Assembly: GCF_001039355.2 (NCBI RefSeq)
Contig: NW_019773864.1
Span: 1-28,645 of the forward strand
Length of the DNA stretch: 28,645 bases
Reading direction: 5' to 3'
Source of the DNA: Lingula anatina
Taxonomy: Eukaryota > Brachiopoda > Lingulata > Lingulida > Lingulidae
Shown: one piece after another, positions 1 to 10,994 of the stretch
How positions within the stretch are numbered: position 1 is the stretch's first letter
Layout of the letters: the number at the start of each line of letters is the position of its first letter
The notes under the pieces: model-generated
Database searches by the model: none
Seen by the model: only the letters and a program-made list of their open reading frames with translations
What the model was told of the DNA's origin: nothing
Position numbers and translations under genes: made by a program

Positions 1-19
1 TGTTCAGGTATCGTGTGTA

Positions 20-110
20 TGAGAGAGAAAGAGAGGAAGAGAGAGTTACCTCAGGGAGAGAGAAATAAAGAGATAGCTTGAGAGAGAAGGGAAGAGTTGG
101 CTCATAAAGG
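20..110. repeat. purine-rich (GA)-type low-complexity tract
   Basis: Irregular GAGA/GAAA tract at the left edge of the window, inside what must be the last intron of the gene ending at 481. Nothing coding is visible in bases 1-325 apart from the polypyrimidine run and AG acceptor just before 326. Confidence 0.7.
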
Positions 111-325
111 CATCTACTTTCATAAATGTATTACAGATAGCATAACAGTTTTCTTATTTTTAGTGGTATCTTAGCTTTTACCTTTTCTACAACCTTAAAC
201 ATGATAGATTTTTGTTTTATTTATCCGTTTTTTTTTACGGTGGAATATTATTGGAAAGCACAAAGTAATGTTAACTCATAGAAAAGACATTTCACCCAAC
301 TTAACAGTTTTATTTTACTCTTCAG

Positions 326-481
326 ATCCAAGAATATGAAAAACAGGAAGAGTTTCTCCGTAGCGGTATGTCAAGAAAAGATTACGCCTTCGACTTCTTC
401 TTCAATCGGTCTGTCCAGGAAAGAGCCAACAAGGAGCAGGAGAGTAAAGACAAGAAAGAAATTGACATTGATAAAATCTAA
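326..481 (+). CDS. last coding exon of an unidentified gene (51 codons, C-terminus)
   Basis: A polypyrimidine stretch and TTCAG acceptor (321-325) open a frame of 51 codons ending in TAA at 479-481. The encoded tail is highly charged: it begins IQEYEKQEEFLRSG, has a central KDYAFDFFFNRSVQERANKE segment, and ends KKEIDIDKI. The Glu/Lys/Gln/Arg content suggests a helical or coiled C-terminal tail. I do not recognise the protein. The rest of the gene lies to the left of the window. The reading frame is the only long open one through this block, and it starts exactly at the acceptor, which supports a real exon, although the intron phase cannot be checked without the preceding exon. Downstream, an AATAAA at 1065-1070 is a possible polyadenylation signal, which would give a 3' UTR of about 600 nt containing the inverted repeat at 593-847. 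Confidence 0.65.
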   Translation: MQEYEKQEEFLRSGMSRKDYAFDFFFNRSVQERANKEQESKDKKEIDIDKI

Positions 482-592
482 GTTGATTTGATGGCATAAT
501 TGCCAACAAAGTTTTAAGGTGCTGTCTGTGATGATGGACTAAGGGCTTATTCAAAAAACCTTAACAAAATGATGGTAACAAGTCAATTGCTT

Positions 593-847
593 CCCCTGCA
601 AAAATTTGTCTCATTTAATGTTCACTTACGGTTCTCAATCTGCCCTAAAGCACGATGTTTTTTCTCTTTTAATGACAAATGTTCTTAATCTTCTCTAGGA
701 CATTCTGAAGGACTTTCCAAAAACAGTTCTCGAACTGTTACATTTCTAACAGAACAACATAAGTACTGTAAAAAAAAATGCACCAAATGTTCAAGAATAG
801 ATTGAGAACAATAAGTGAATGTTAAATGAGACAAATTTTCGCAGGGG
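593..847. repeat. inverted repeat with 49-bp arms
   Basis: Arm 593-641 (starting CCCCTGCAAAAATTTGTCTC) is the reverse complement of arm 799-847 (ending in GACAAATTTTCGCAGGGG) with only a few mismatches. Weaker complementarity continues outward. The spacer is about 157 nt. It lies immediately 3' of the exon at 326-481, so in the mRNA it could form a long hairpin. It may be a foldback/MITE insertion in a 3' UTR. No clear target-site duplication was found. Confidence 0.7.
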
Positions 848-1070
848 TTAAGGGACAAGACATGTTTCTATATGGATGAGTATGTTTTAATCCTTCACAT
901 TTAGGACTCGGTCATTCAGTCAAATCCCTTTTGGTGGAGGTTTGAAGCATCATGCTTCAGTAATATAGACAGGATTTGTCCTCTCTAGAAGTGATTTACT
1001 TGTCACTTTCATCTTACAAAAGACTATGAAAATAACTTTTTTTATTTTACCGTATAATGGTTTAAATAAA

Positions 1071-2560
1071 TGCTAAACCACTACATATAGAGTATGTTGA
1101 AAGTGTTGAAAGTGCAGCATGGAACGGGAGTTTTGATACATACCAAATGGGTAAAAATGGCTTTTTTTTTTCTCCAAAGTCTGGTAAATTTTTAGACTGC
1201 AGCTCTTAGAAAGGATGTGTTAAAATATATTAAATTGATCATTATTCACACTGTATGTAGTAAAAAAAATTATGCATTTCGTTTCATGTAAGTTCATATA
1301 TGATTTTCAGAATTTTTATTGGGTTTCAGTTGTACTGTTTATCATAACAAGTATTTATTTGAATATGAACTATTAAATAAGGCCATTAAATATTATTTAA
1401 TTAATACGATTATTCGTTTTGTTTCTTGTCAATGTTTGCTCCTGGCTGCGCTGCACGTGCAGAGTTATTTTTGCTTCTACGCCCTAAAAATAATTCCCTT
1501 GAATTTCAATTAAATAAATGGGTACGTAAAGATATGTCAACCGAAGGCATAGTCCCAATAAAAAAACAAGAATACCATGCTTTAACGAAGCATATCGATA
1601 AGAAGCAAGAGCAAAAGTATCGTGTATAAATTATATTAACCGGTTTCTTCACAACGCTAATAAAATTAACACGCAGAGGATCGACCGAAATTTACCTCTA
1701 AAGCAGAAGAAAAAAGGGGTTTTAAACTGCACCTTCTTCAAACTGTAGGTCGCAAATTTTTAATTGCTTATTTTCCTTAAGATTCAAGTTAAACATTCCG
1801 AGTAAAATCAGTTTTGTTAGAGAAATACATATAATTTTGGTTCACTTCAAAGGCATATGTGTTTATTCAGTTTTTTTTTTCTTTTTTTTGCAGTCAGAGT
1901 TTTTTATATACAATTAATTATATACAATTAATATAACTGTAATACGTTTCCGAGTAATATCAGTGCAGTAATAAAAAGTGAGTATTTCACGTAAATATTA
2001 CGTTTTAAACGACAGAGCATTTTTTTAGTCGGAAACATGATTAATACTTGGTATTTCGAATCCTTTTAACCAACATTCATGCTTAGTGATTTGCAGACAA
2101 AAGCAAAAATTGCTGTGGACACAATACTGATTTAGTATTAATTCGATATGCTTTACATTTCACTTCCTTCTAGCTAGCGTAGGGCATATTGCGTTTTCAC
2201 TTGGAACTTGCATTAAACGTGAAAGGAGAACTGCACATTCTCAGACACATTTGCTGTTCCTCCTCGAGTGTATCTTACATAAGTCAAGCGTAAAGCAAGT
2301 CATCTTCTCACGGCTAAATATGAACGTTCACCACTTGAACTAGATCTGTACATGACAACGGTGGTCAGGTCATCAAAAAAAAAAAAAAAAAAATCAAAGA
2401 AAAACGTTTGTACTACTAATCAAGGACATGAATACACCAAAGTGGAGATCTAAAAACGAGAAGGCCTACATGTAAAGCTTAAAGGCCTATGCCCAAACTA
2501 TACTGTCATCACTATGAACAAATAAAACAAGAGAGACCGAGAAATTGTTCGTGAGTGTCG
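1071..2560. other. intergenic spacer, no gene seen
   Basis: AT-rich sequence with homopolymer runs, a local duplication of ATATACAATTAAT near 1907-1932 and an A19 run near 2374-2392. Short open frames such as 1426-1629 show no recognisable motif, composition bias or splice context. The right part is downstream of the minus-strand kinase stop codon and probably includes its 3' UTR. Confidence 0.6.
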
Positions 2561-2566
2561 ATGTCA

Positions 2567-4508
2567 TTAAGCAGCCCAACGTTTTGACGTCGCCAGCTCG
2601 TGCTGTTGTTCCTCTTTCAGAAGTCTCTTCAGCTGTCCGATGACGTCACGTAAACATGGCCGCCGCGTTGGATCGTCTGCCATGCAGCGTGCCGCTAACT
2701 CGCTCAACCCCCAAATATTGACATACCTCGCCAAATCTTTCAAGACGTAGCCGAGGCCGTAGATGTCTAATGCTGCCGAGCGCGAAGCAAAATGAAAGAC
2801 CTCGGGAGCTAGCTGGGAGCACTTCGGGCGAAGCTCTCGCAGTCTCTCCACAGAGAATGTCTCTGGTGGGAAATAGGGTTTGTCGTCGTTCAGATAAAGC
2901 GCCGCCCCAAAGTCCACGATGCGAGGGTGAATTCTCCCCTTGCCGTCACGCCGTACCATGATATTGTCTTGCTTGATATCGAAAATGCCGAGCCCCATCT
3001 GAAATTATTTAATAAGATTTGTAAAAATCTTATCATGGTGAAATAAATTTTATATCCATCTCTATTTATTTATTCATTTTAGGCCTACAGTATTATAGGC
3101 GTATTGTATGTTTCAAAAAATCATAAAATTTTATTTGATGATAAAATTACGGTTTCTAAAACCTAGCCAAAAACACATTGATATGGGCGAATGGTTTTAT
3201 CTTTTTAAATTTTTTGTTGTTCAATTGAGAGTAAGTTTTGAAATGATCGAAAACAATCACTCACATTATGGATTTCCTGCAAGCCTTCCGCCAACTCAAC
3301 ACCAAACCCAAGCCAGTCAACAGCAGTCAGGTTACGTCGGGAGCTGTTGAATTTCGTGAAGTCGGCATACGTGAAACAGATGCGGCTATTTTCCCGGACG
3401 CTCACGTACTCCGTCACCACCGCCAGGGACGTAGGCCTAAACCCGCCGGTTTTAGCCTCGGGAATTTGATCACTCTCGTAGACCGCCACTCCGTAGAACT
3501 TAGGGGCCAGCCTCGTCCCGTCGACATACTGCAACACCGCAGCTTCGGTGAGGATTCTTTGCCTGGTGATGGCGCCGCTTTGGAAGAATTTCACCGCCAC
3601 GCGGTTGCCCGAAGGAACGTGGACGCCCCTATAAGCCGCCCCGAACGAGCCGCTGCCCAGCTTAAAAGGTTGACCGTCCTTGGTCTTGTCCAATAGAATG
3701 TCGGACGCTTTACAGGATATTAACTGACCCTGAAATAGAACAAGATTTTTAGCTAAATAAAAATTCATCAATAATGACTAGTGTAGTTCATTGCTTGGAG
3801 AAGATTTGGAGAAGGCGTGGGAATGAATTTTTGAAAACAAGAGGAGTATTTTTATTAGGAGTAAGGGGGAAAGGAGTGTGTGTGTGTCAGTGTATACTCA
3901 CCAAGTCGGGTTTTAAATCAGGTCGAACCTCTTTTCTTTTTTCATTGTTCAGGACACATGCGCTGTCAACTGATACTTTCACTTCCCCAACGCTCCCCGG
4001 AAATTTAAATGTGCGCACCGATTCCCGCTTTTCTGGACTTGCTTCAGTCAGTGCGATAACTGTGCCCTCGTGGTTCGCTGTTAATATCGTGTTGTGAGTG
4101 GTGCACTTCCCGAAAAAGAGCAAGTTGATCATGCCGCGTTTAACATCTCCCCAAGTGGTATTTTGTCCCTGAGAAAAACAACAAAGTGATATATGTATAG
4201 ACATACATGTAGAACAAATATAAGTGCAAGACCTAGTGTATTCGATTGTGTCATCTATTTTATAATGACATACAGATACCAAAAGAATCCGAAATTGTGA
4301 ATTAAAAATTTCGATTCACAACCTAAAATGTTTCTTTAATTGATAATTTCATGTTTTCTTCTGTCAAATAATTGCATTTATTGTCCGTAGGATTTTCTTT
4401 AATACGGTCATTTTAAATAAATACCAGCCCACTGTAATTTATTGGAAATACACTCTCTTTTTCGCACGTAGAGGTGATAACATTTGTGTATATAATATAT
4501 CATTATAC

Positions 4509-4553
<45 letters not shown>

Positions 4554-4659
4554 AAAGAAAAAAAAAACGATCAGAGTTAAAAAAATTCTAAAAACTTACC
4601 AGATACGTAGATCTTTTTATCCGAAAGTCTAGCGCTTGAAATCTATTGATACGATACAT
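2567..4659 (-). CDS. atypical protein kinase, complete four-exon gene (407 aa)
   Basis: Complement of join 2567-2998, 3265-3729, 3902-4168, 4600-4659. All three introns are GT-AG and phase 0, and the exon lengths (60, 267, 465 and 432 nt including the stop) keep one frame. Exon 1 encodes 20 residues. Exon 2 encodes an 89-residue N-terminal region of no family I recognise. Exon 3 carries the N-lobe: glycine loop GSGSFGAAYRG, ATP-binding lysine in VAVKFF, probable helix-C Glu in ILTEAAVLQ and hinge VVTEYV. Exon 4 carries the C-lobe: catalytic loop GIFDIKQDNIMV, metal-binding DFG in VDFGAAL, QLAPEVF at the end of the activation segment, DIYGLGYVL in helix F, and a DPTRRP arginine near the end. 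The catalytic HRD is replaced by I-F-D, but the Asp, Lys and Asn needed for catalysis remain, so activity is plausible. No signal peptide or membrane segment is seen, suggesting a cytosolic enzyme. Substrate and pathway are unknown. The start is the first ATG before the exon-1 donor and is supported by its conservation in the duplicated copies at 17.7, 22.2 and 24.8 kb. Confidence 0.85.
4511..4551. repeat. (CA)20 microsatellite in kinase intron 1
   Basis: Pure CA dinucleotide run about 50 bp into intron 1 of the minus-strand kinase gene. CA-rich runs occur at the equivalent place beside the duplicated first-exon copies (17584-17596, 22121-22155, 24318-24331, 24694-24704), which supports homology of the intron segment. 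Confidence 0.95.
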
Positions 4660-4766
4660 TTCTTTTTTCTTTACTGATAACTTCTTATTGTCGAACACAC
4701 TGTTCAGTGTGAAAATTAGATATAATCTAACGTCATGACAACGAATCCGTGATAATCTCACACTTA

Positions 4767-4774
4767 TGACGTAA
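4767..4774 (-). promoter_or_regulatory. CRE-like site in kinase promoter
   Basis: TGACGTAA lies 108 bp upstream of the kinase ATG, within a conserved block (AACGTCATGACAACG, then CACTTATGACGTAATTTCATTG) that recurs in front of every first-exon copy. TGACGTCA is the consensus for CREB/ATF factors; the site here differs at one base. Further GACGTTTTGCGTCATG half-sites follow at about 4792-4809. Transcription-factor binding is inferred from the motif alone. Confidence 0.45.
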
Positions 4775-5248
4775 TTTCATTGTTACGTAAGCTGACGTTT
4801 TGCGTCATGTTTTAAAAGTTTGGTGTCAAATAGGAGTTGATTTATTACGTTGACGAATACTATTTTATACAAGCGCTATATTAAGAAAACGAAGAAACAT
4901 TTTTTCATGATCACATGATCATATAGTGGATTACCTTGGTGTCTTTAACTTTTTTCAACTTAAAGGAACAAACGTAGTATCAATTTGTATTTGCGAATAC
5001 TTTTATGGATAATTAATTATGTATCTGCTGATCTCAGGGAAGCTGTAGACAGTGTGAAACGAACAGTAGTCCTCGAAGAATCTATTTGATAAACACAGGT
5101 TAGGGTTAGACGGAAATATCAAGTTTAGCATATGGGACGAGTGGCAGCTGCACTAAGTTTTTTTTTTAATTGTCATAGAAAATAAAATCAAACTATAGTA
5201 AGCAGCATTTTGTTTTCAGTTTAGTATTATCAGTAAGATAATGTGTTT

Positions 5249-5320
5249 GGTTCTATGGTGTAATGGTAAGCACTCTGGACTTTGAATCCAGCGATCCGAG
5301 TTCAAATCTCGGTAGAACCT
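5249..5320 (+). tRNA. tRNA-Gln (anticodon TTG)
   Basis: 72 nt folding as a full cloverleaf: acceptor GGTTCTA/TAGAACC with discriminator T, D-arm GTGT/GCAC, anticodon stem CTGGA/TCCAG with loop CTTTGAA (anticodon TTG at 5282-5284), and T-arm CCGAG/CTCGG with loop TTCAAAT. No intron and no encoded CCA. A TTTT terminator is at 5324-5327. It differs from every other copy in the window by one D-loop base (GGTAAG instead of GGTTAG, A at 5268). It sits 590 bp upstream of the kinase ATG, divergently oriented, and looks like the unit from which the array at 17-25 kb derives or with which it shares an ancestor. Confidence 0.95.
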
Positions 5321-5327
5321 CTGTTTT

Positions 5328-6258
5328 CAACTTTTTCTTTCAATATATTCACAAAAAAAAAAAAAAAAAAAAAAAAATTGACACAACAACGTGAGCAAAA
5401 TACTTACACATTTCAGAAAACGAAGGAATTGCTGGAGATTAATTGTTTTCGGTTCTCTCGTGAAGACCTACTGTATTACTGAAAACGTTGAATTGAGGAA
5501 ATGTTTATAGCCTATAAAAATGACACATCAAGTTAAATGTAATGTAGATAGAGGCGAGTTGTGTTAGGTGGACGCACAACTCTTATGTCTTATGTGTCGG
5601 GAATCTCTCTCCAATTCAAAAAACACTATAACAACACTCGGAACCACGAAAAGATCATTTGAATTTCCACAAAATGTCCCAGTAATTCAGTCAACTACTT
5701 TCTATTATTCTCGAGATAAACTCTCCTCCGCAACTAAATATCTACCTACAATCTCTTCTTATAAGTGCTTTCTTAAAAATAATCTGATCACAGGATCGGT
5801 TTCCACCATAGCCCTGATTAGCTTTCTGAAAAGCATGTTTCTTTTGCAGAAATTTCATTACATTCGAATGTTTTACGAAAATTTATTTTAGAAGTTGAAT
5901 ACATAACGTAGGTTTATGACGTGATATTCTGTATCACTTTACGCATTGCGTTAGGGATGCCACGTTCTTGCTAGCGGAGTATTTATTCTCAACATGCGTT
6001 CTGTTTCAAGTACGTAAACTTTTAACAATTTTAGTTTGCTAAAAATGAAAAAAAAGCACTAGTATTTTTTTCAGTAGGGACTGATGAGTCATATAACGCT
6101 TGGGCATAATAATAATTGGTTATTATGGCCAAGTATAACGCGAGCGCGTGCAGCATTAATACAATGATGGTTTTCTATTTTCGGGCGCTGTCCAAGACTC
6201 GGACCGAGTTCGAGTCGGTCAAGGGCACAGAAATCTGGATGTATTTTAGGCTAAAGGC
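5328..6258. other. spacer, no gene supported
   Basis: Begins with an A25 run (5353-5377). A 107-codon open frame at 5568-5891 on the plus strand has no ATG at its start, no domain signature and ordinary AT-rich composition, so I do not call it. Nothing else recognisable. Confidence 0.5.
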
Positions 6259-6261
6259 TAA

Positions 6262-6909
6262 GACCCCATTCCCAGAGATAAGATCGATCCGACTAGATCG
6301 ACCTAACTCCCTGGGGGTTCACGCTAAATAGCTGTCAGCAGAGCGGGCACAAAGGTAATTACCCCCTTACAGCTTGTAGTAGGCGGGACGGACATTTAAG
6401 CTGGATTTTTTTTTTTAAACAACGTTTATTCAAAAGAATGAAGTGGAGGCAAGGCGCTGGAAGCATTATATGCTCTCCACAAAATTAAATTAAATAAGTA
6501 AATAAATAAATAAAACAAATGGATAGGTATATACATATATACAACAGAGTAAATGTAAAACTTCATCTATATCAGGAGCACAAGTTAAGTACAGAAAGAA
6601 AGAAGAGGAAAAGAGATAATACCTATTAAGTGATAACAAAGTTTACGAGAAGAAAATTTGCAACAGTGTCGAAGATAATTTCATTTTGGGTGGGTGATAA
6701 GGATTTATGACCGTAGAGAAATAACGACAGCTTTTCTTTTTGTGTTTTGAAAGAGGTCTTGCTTGCATGTAGAGTTTCATTTATTTTTTGGTAAAGGGGA
6801 GGGTACTTTGAATTGAGTAAAGGGCATCATTTAAGCTGGATTATCCGACAGTAATCTAGTGAGACTCCCTGCGGGGATAGATCGATCTAAAATCTATGGG
6901 AATGCACCC
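6262..6909. mobile_element. PIF/Harbinger-like MITE, copy A (interrupted)
   Basis: Left end GACCCCATTCCCAGAG and right end ATCTATGGGAATGCACCC form imperfect terminal inverted repeats, followed inward by GATCGATC-type sequence on both sides. Flanking TAA at 6259-6261 and 6910-6912 matches the 3-bp TWA target duplication typical of PIF/Harbinger elements. No transposase, so non-autonomous. Internal landmarks shared with copies B-D are CCTAACTCCCTGGGGGTTCA, TTACCCCCTTACAG, AGTAGGCGGGAC and GACAGTAATCTAGTGAGACT. The element is split by the retroposon insertion at 6408-6827. Confidence 0.75.
6408..6827 (-). mobile_element. polyadenylated retroposed fragment nested in MITE copy A
   Basis: Flanked by a 15-bp direct repeat, CATTTAAGCTGGATT, at 6393-6407 and 6828-6842, which is absent as a duplication in the other MITE copies and is therefore a target-site duplication. 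The left end is a T-run, i.e. a poly(A) tail on the minus strand, preceded on that strand by an AATAAA signal (plus-strand TTTATT at 6425-6430). This is the signature of LINE-mediated retrotransposition. The roughly 400-bp insert contains no recognisable protein; it could be the truncated 3' end of a LINE or of a host mRNA. Confidence 0.75.
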
Positions 6910-6912
6910 TAA

Positions 6913-7903
6913 TACTGTGGACAGAGGGATGCTTGCATGCAGTTCGTTCCCAACTTTTGCCACTGACTTCGTTTTTCAAATGTGACAGCAAGCAGTCACA
7001 ATGGCCGGGCTGACTTTTATACGTAATAATCTTTTGTCATTCAGTCATTAAAATGTTCTGCTTCTGTGGTTGGGGAAAGAATTTCTTGTACATAGATCGC
7101 TGCTTGAGCCTGGCTCTCTCAATGATTTTTCACCCGTGTTAAAATATTAAAGAAGCTATGATTGTCTCAAAAAACGGGAAAGTAAGGGTAAACGAAACAA
7201 TTGTTTATCTAAAGATGCATACGAAGTCAAAATTTTGCCACAAAAGCCTTTGCGTAAAAAAATGTTTCTATGCCTCCGCATGTAGTCTTCTTCTTTTGTC
7301 ACGTACTGGGACATTCATTATTTAGAAAGGCTTACACTTATTCAGAAAACTCTTGTTTGTTTGGCTCTTGGGAGCAACCAACTGTAACGCCATTATAGTA
7401 TTTTCAATCAAACTCATCGGTGCCATATATAGAGTCGCTTATTGGAGGTCTAAACATCTTTTTTTTAAATTGTTTTTTGCACATTTTACAGAGTAATGCC
7501 ATTTTGGGGTCTGAGCCATCCCCTCACATCTTAGTATTATTAAAATGAAAAAATGAGCAGTAAATCTATAAATAAGAAGCAGAAGAAGTTAATGATGTTA
7601 CTGCTCTTTTTTTCTTACAATTTTTTTTCTGGAATCCTGCAATATTAAAGAAACAATCTTGTATTATTCTTATTTCATGAGGAATGTGAAAAACATTCGT
7701 ACGATCAATATACATTTTCCTGGGGCAAAGGGGAAGTTTTTTTTTCTTCTCACGAATCACTGTTCAAGCCGCTTTGCACCTAGATTCGAGTTCTTGTATT
7801 ACATTTTCAAGTTAATTTAGTTGTACATGAGTTGTCAGTGTAAATATAATAGATCGGCATACGCCTCCATGCGCTTTGCCTTGGTTCGACCCAGTCTTTG
7901 CAC
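6913..7903. other. spacer, no gene seen
   Basis: AT-rich sequence between MITE copies A and B, with T-runs and short open frames only. No splice-flanked coding block, tRNA or repeat that I could recognise. Confidence 0.5.
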
Positions 7904-7906
7904 TTA

Positions 7907-8132
7907 GGGTGCTTTCCCAGAGATTTAGATCGATCTAAAGATTAAGTTTTAGATAGACCTAACTCCCTGGGGGTTCACGCTAAATTGCAGTCAGCCGAAC
8001 GGGCACCGTAGTTAATTACCCCCTTACAGCTTTTAGTAGGCGGGACAGACGCTTAAGCCGGCCAAGCTGACAGTAATCTAGTGAGACTCCCCACAGGGAT
8101 AGAACGATCTAAAAATCTATGGAAATGGGGTG
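7907..8132. mobile_element. PIF/Harbinger-like MITE, copy B (226 bp)
   Basis: Uninterrupted copy: left end GGGTGCTTTCCCAGAGATTT, right end AAATCTATGGAAATGGGGTG, flanked by TTA at 7904-7906 and 8133-8135. It contains the same internal landmarks as copy A and lacks the retroposon, which gives the empty-site structure that dates the insertion in copy A as later than the family's spread. Confidence 0.8.
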
Positions 8133-8148
8133 TTAGATTCGAGTATTG

Positions 8149-8149
8149 T

Positions 8150-8181
<32 letters not shown>

Positions 8182-8185
8182 TTTT
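8149..8185. repeat. poly(T) tract
   Basis: T-run of 37 nt interrupted by one C, directly after MITE copy B. It could be a homopolymer expansion or the tail of a minus-strand retroposon; no target duplication was identified. Confidence 0.8.
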
Positions 8186-10534
8186 GTCAGCTGGCAAAGC
8201 ATGATCACCCGACAAGGCTGAGAAGATGAGAACGACACTATAGGTGCCCTCCTGATAAACTTTTTATTCAAAATGATTTATCGCCTTTCGGATCTGAGTT
8301 GGGAAATATAAGAAGCTTTAGAAGGAATAGACGTGGGTGTAAGGGGTTTTCAAACTTCGAGGGGCGGTCCTTATACTTAATTGAACACGTGTAGTGTAGC
8401 ATGTAAACCATTTTTTACATTTGTCATTGTATTGTGAGTGTAAGTCATACTTCAATGCAATACTTAATATGTTGTCTGATCACATTTCACCCTGGCATGG
8501 GTTTCAATACTGTCAGAGGAAATAACGTGAATAAAATATCTGAACGGGAAAAAATATTGGAATGGGCTTTGATGAACTGCTTAAATAAACAGATGGATTC
8601 ATAAGCTTACTCAAAATATATCTTTTCAGGAGCTGGAATCCGCGCCCTTGCTTTGAACCCCCTATACAAAATCATCGGGCAATTTACATTGCAAATAAGA
8701 AAAGTGTGTAAGTTGAAATGTACCCCATGTTGAAACCTAAATGCGGCCATACTGCTCATTACCCAATCTTGACTTTACACGGTGAAGGTACATATAGCTT
8801 CACAACTGATAAAATATTCTAAAAGTTTTTTTTGGTTATAAGTTAAAATATCTTCATACATTATATGTGGCGCAAACAATGACGCATCCATTTAATTAAG
8901 AGCAAAGTAATCTGAGTTTGTATTCATAATACGACAAAATAAGCAAATAATTGTGAACCATTATAAAGACTTAATTTGTGCCTTGTTGCACTATACGTAA
9001 GGTACTTGACAACACATGCAGAATCATTAGTAAAAATGGGGTCGGTATACACTTGGTAAATCTTAAAACCAAATCCTCAAACAGTGTTTGGATGCGCGGA
9101 CTTATCATCTCTGTCAGGCGATGTAACCGTCCTATACTATTTTTTGGATGTCTGTGGATATTCGTATTCGTATACTGAAAGTACTCAAAATAAAAATTTC
9201 TTATGGGGCACTGAACTCCAACTAAGGGCCCAGCATTATGTATATCGTGACATACGTTACAACCCAAATCTTCCAAAAATGAAAACCACGTCGATATTTT
9301 TCTTCCTTAAAATAATAAAAAAAAATCACATTAAGCGGTATCCTTTCAACCACACAGAATCCAAGGTAAAAGACTGACCTTTTTCTCGTAAACTACAATT
9401 TGCAATCTCTTTCATGAGCAACCAGATGTGGGAGACATGGAGCGACAAAGTAATACATCTCGGGACCCTTTCAGTCGTTTTAAATAGTTTTCTTAGCTGA
9501 AAATGTGTTGCATATTTTCATTATTTAATATTTTTCACGGGAGATATGCACAAGTGTGTGAAAAACGCATGCTTGTTAATTGTCCTTTTTCACGCAGTAC
9601 CGGTATCTCTGGATATTGAACATTGCACAAAAACAATGAGATAATCTGTTAATTAATGTACATGTACGCTTTGGGTAAAAAGATTTCGACCAAAACGGGA
9701 GACTTGTTCAAAACACGCTGAAATGATAAAAAAACACAACAGTTTGGCTCGACGTCCATGAACGGCAGCCACATGTAACAATGCAGAACTGAAAGAGCAT
9801 GGTGCTCAAACTGCTGGACCTGGGAGTGTAAAATTCGGCTGGGGATGTCAAAATGATCTCACGAAGGAGACAAAAAATCGCCTGCGAACCTGTATAACCT
9901 GTTTGACTGGTGATCTAAACGGGTCCATTGTCGGTGTCTTCTGATCATAATGTGAATTGACCCTGGTGAATTACCAGGGAGTAAATACGTGTAAGTAAAT
10001 AAGTATAGGTATTACAACAATATAATACATCCTGTATTTCCTATTCAAATATCAAGCAATACGCAAAGTATCAAAGCACTTACAGTAGTGCGTTAAAGCG
10101 TTGCGCAACGTGCAGCTCCTATTTCCCACTTAAGGGAAGTTAGAAAACTGCCAAGTCATGCATCGAAAACAAACAACGAAGTTGGAAGTTGATATATATA
10201 TTGTCAGTGCTTTTCGGAAGACGGTCGGGTGCGTAAGAAGCATACCTGAATAACAAAAGATTCTAAAACTTTCAATTTGATAACCCAGACTAAGAAAGGA
10301 AAACTCTCAACACACTCAAGAAGGATGTGGATCTGCGTTTGGTACTTAAATTTTGAATGATATTGTTCATTGTCATGCTTTTTTTTTTAAGCAAAGAGGG
10401 AATGCCATTTCGTATAACTCAGCAAAGTGCGATGCACGACCACTTTACTATTTGCTGTCACCGTTAAATATATAAACTCAGAGTGTGATTCATGATTTAA
10501 TGCGGTCAACTTAGTCATAATGCATGATAAAAAA
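8186..10534. other. long spacer, no gene supported
   Basis: About 2.3 kb of AT-rich DNA. Short open frames around 8971-9377 overlap on both strands and have no motif or splice support. Near 9960-10090 there is weak similarity to 12720-12830 (shared GTGAATT, GTAAGTAAATA and CAAATRTCAAGCAAYAC strings), suggesting an old local duplication. Confidence 0.5.
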
Positions 10535-10759
10535 AGCACTCCGAGAGCGCAGACCTCCGCCAAGACAGCGATCATTATTGATTATTGATTGATTATTGAT
10601 CCGGAACACCACCAAAAACTAATCATCTCTTCCTTGGCCCACTTCTGAGAGTTCCTGAAAATTTCATCAAAATCGGTCCATAACTTGTTGAGTTATGTTA
10701 ATGAGAAACAAACAGACAGCCAAACAGGGGTGAAAACATAACCTCCTTGGCGGAGGTAA
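10535..10759. repeat. dispersed repeat with CCTCCGCCAAG / CTTGGCGGAGG ends, copy 1
   Basis: Begins GCACTCCGAGAGCGCAGACC then TCCGCCAAG and ends with ACATAACCTCCTTGGCGGAGGTA, so the ends are short inverted repeats. The middle carries GAAAATTTCATCAAAATCGGTC and CAAACAGACAGCCAAACAGG. Copy 2 is at 20474-20715. From memory, repeats with these ends are widespread in aquatic animal genomes, but I cannot assign a class. The reverse strand is open through the left end, which creates a spurious short ORF. Confidence 0.75.
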
Positions 10760-10994
10760 AAAAAACACAACAGCGTGGTCCAAACTCTATATTGATTGGC
10801 GGCCCACGGGTGAACAAAACAACCACTGTGGGCCACAGTTCCAAATCGTATTTGACCATTGAATATTAAATCAAAACAGCAAGTGTTCTTTTCGAAAGGT
10901 GCCGATTAAGTACATTTTTCGAGGTTTTAAAAAAAAACGCAGTTTCGATCACAGCCCAGGCTTGGGTAGAACGCTTTGTAATTCAGAATGCACC

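Noticed and set aside
3268-3696. 142-codon plus-strand frame
   Set aside because: Lies antisense to kinase exon 3, whose splice sites and kinase motifs are clear; it is a shadow frame.
5568-5891. 107-codon plus-strand open frame
   Set aside because: No ATG at its start, no domain, ordinary AT-rich composition, no splice context.
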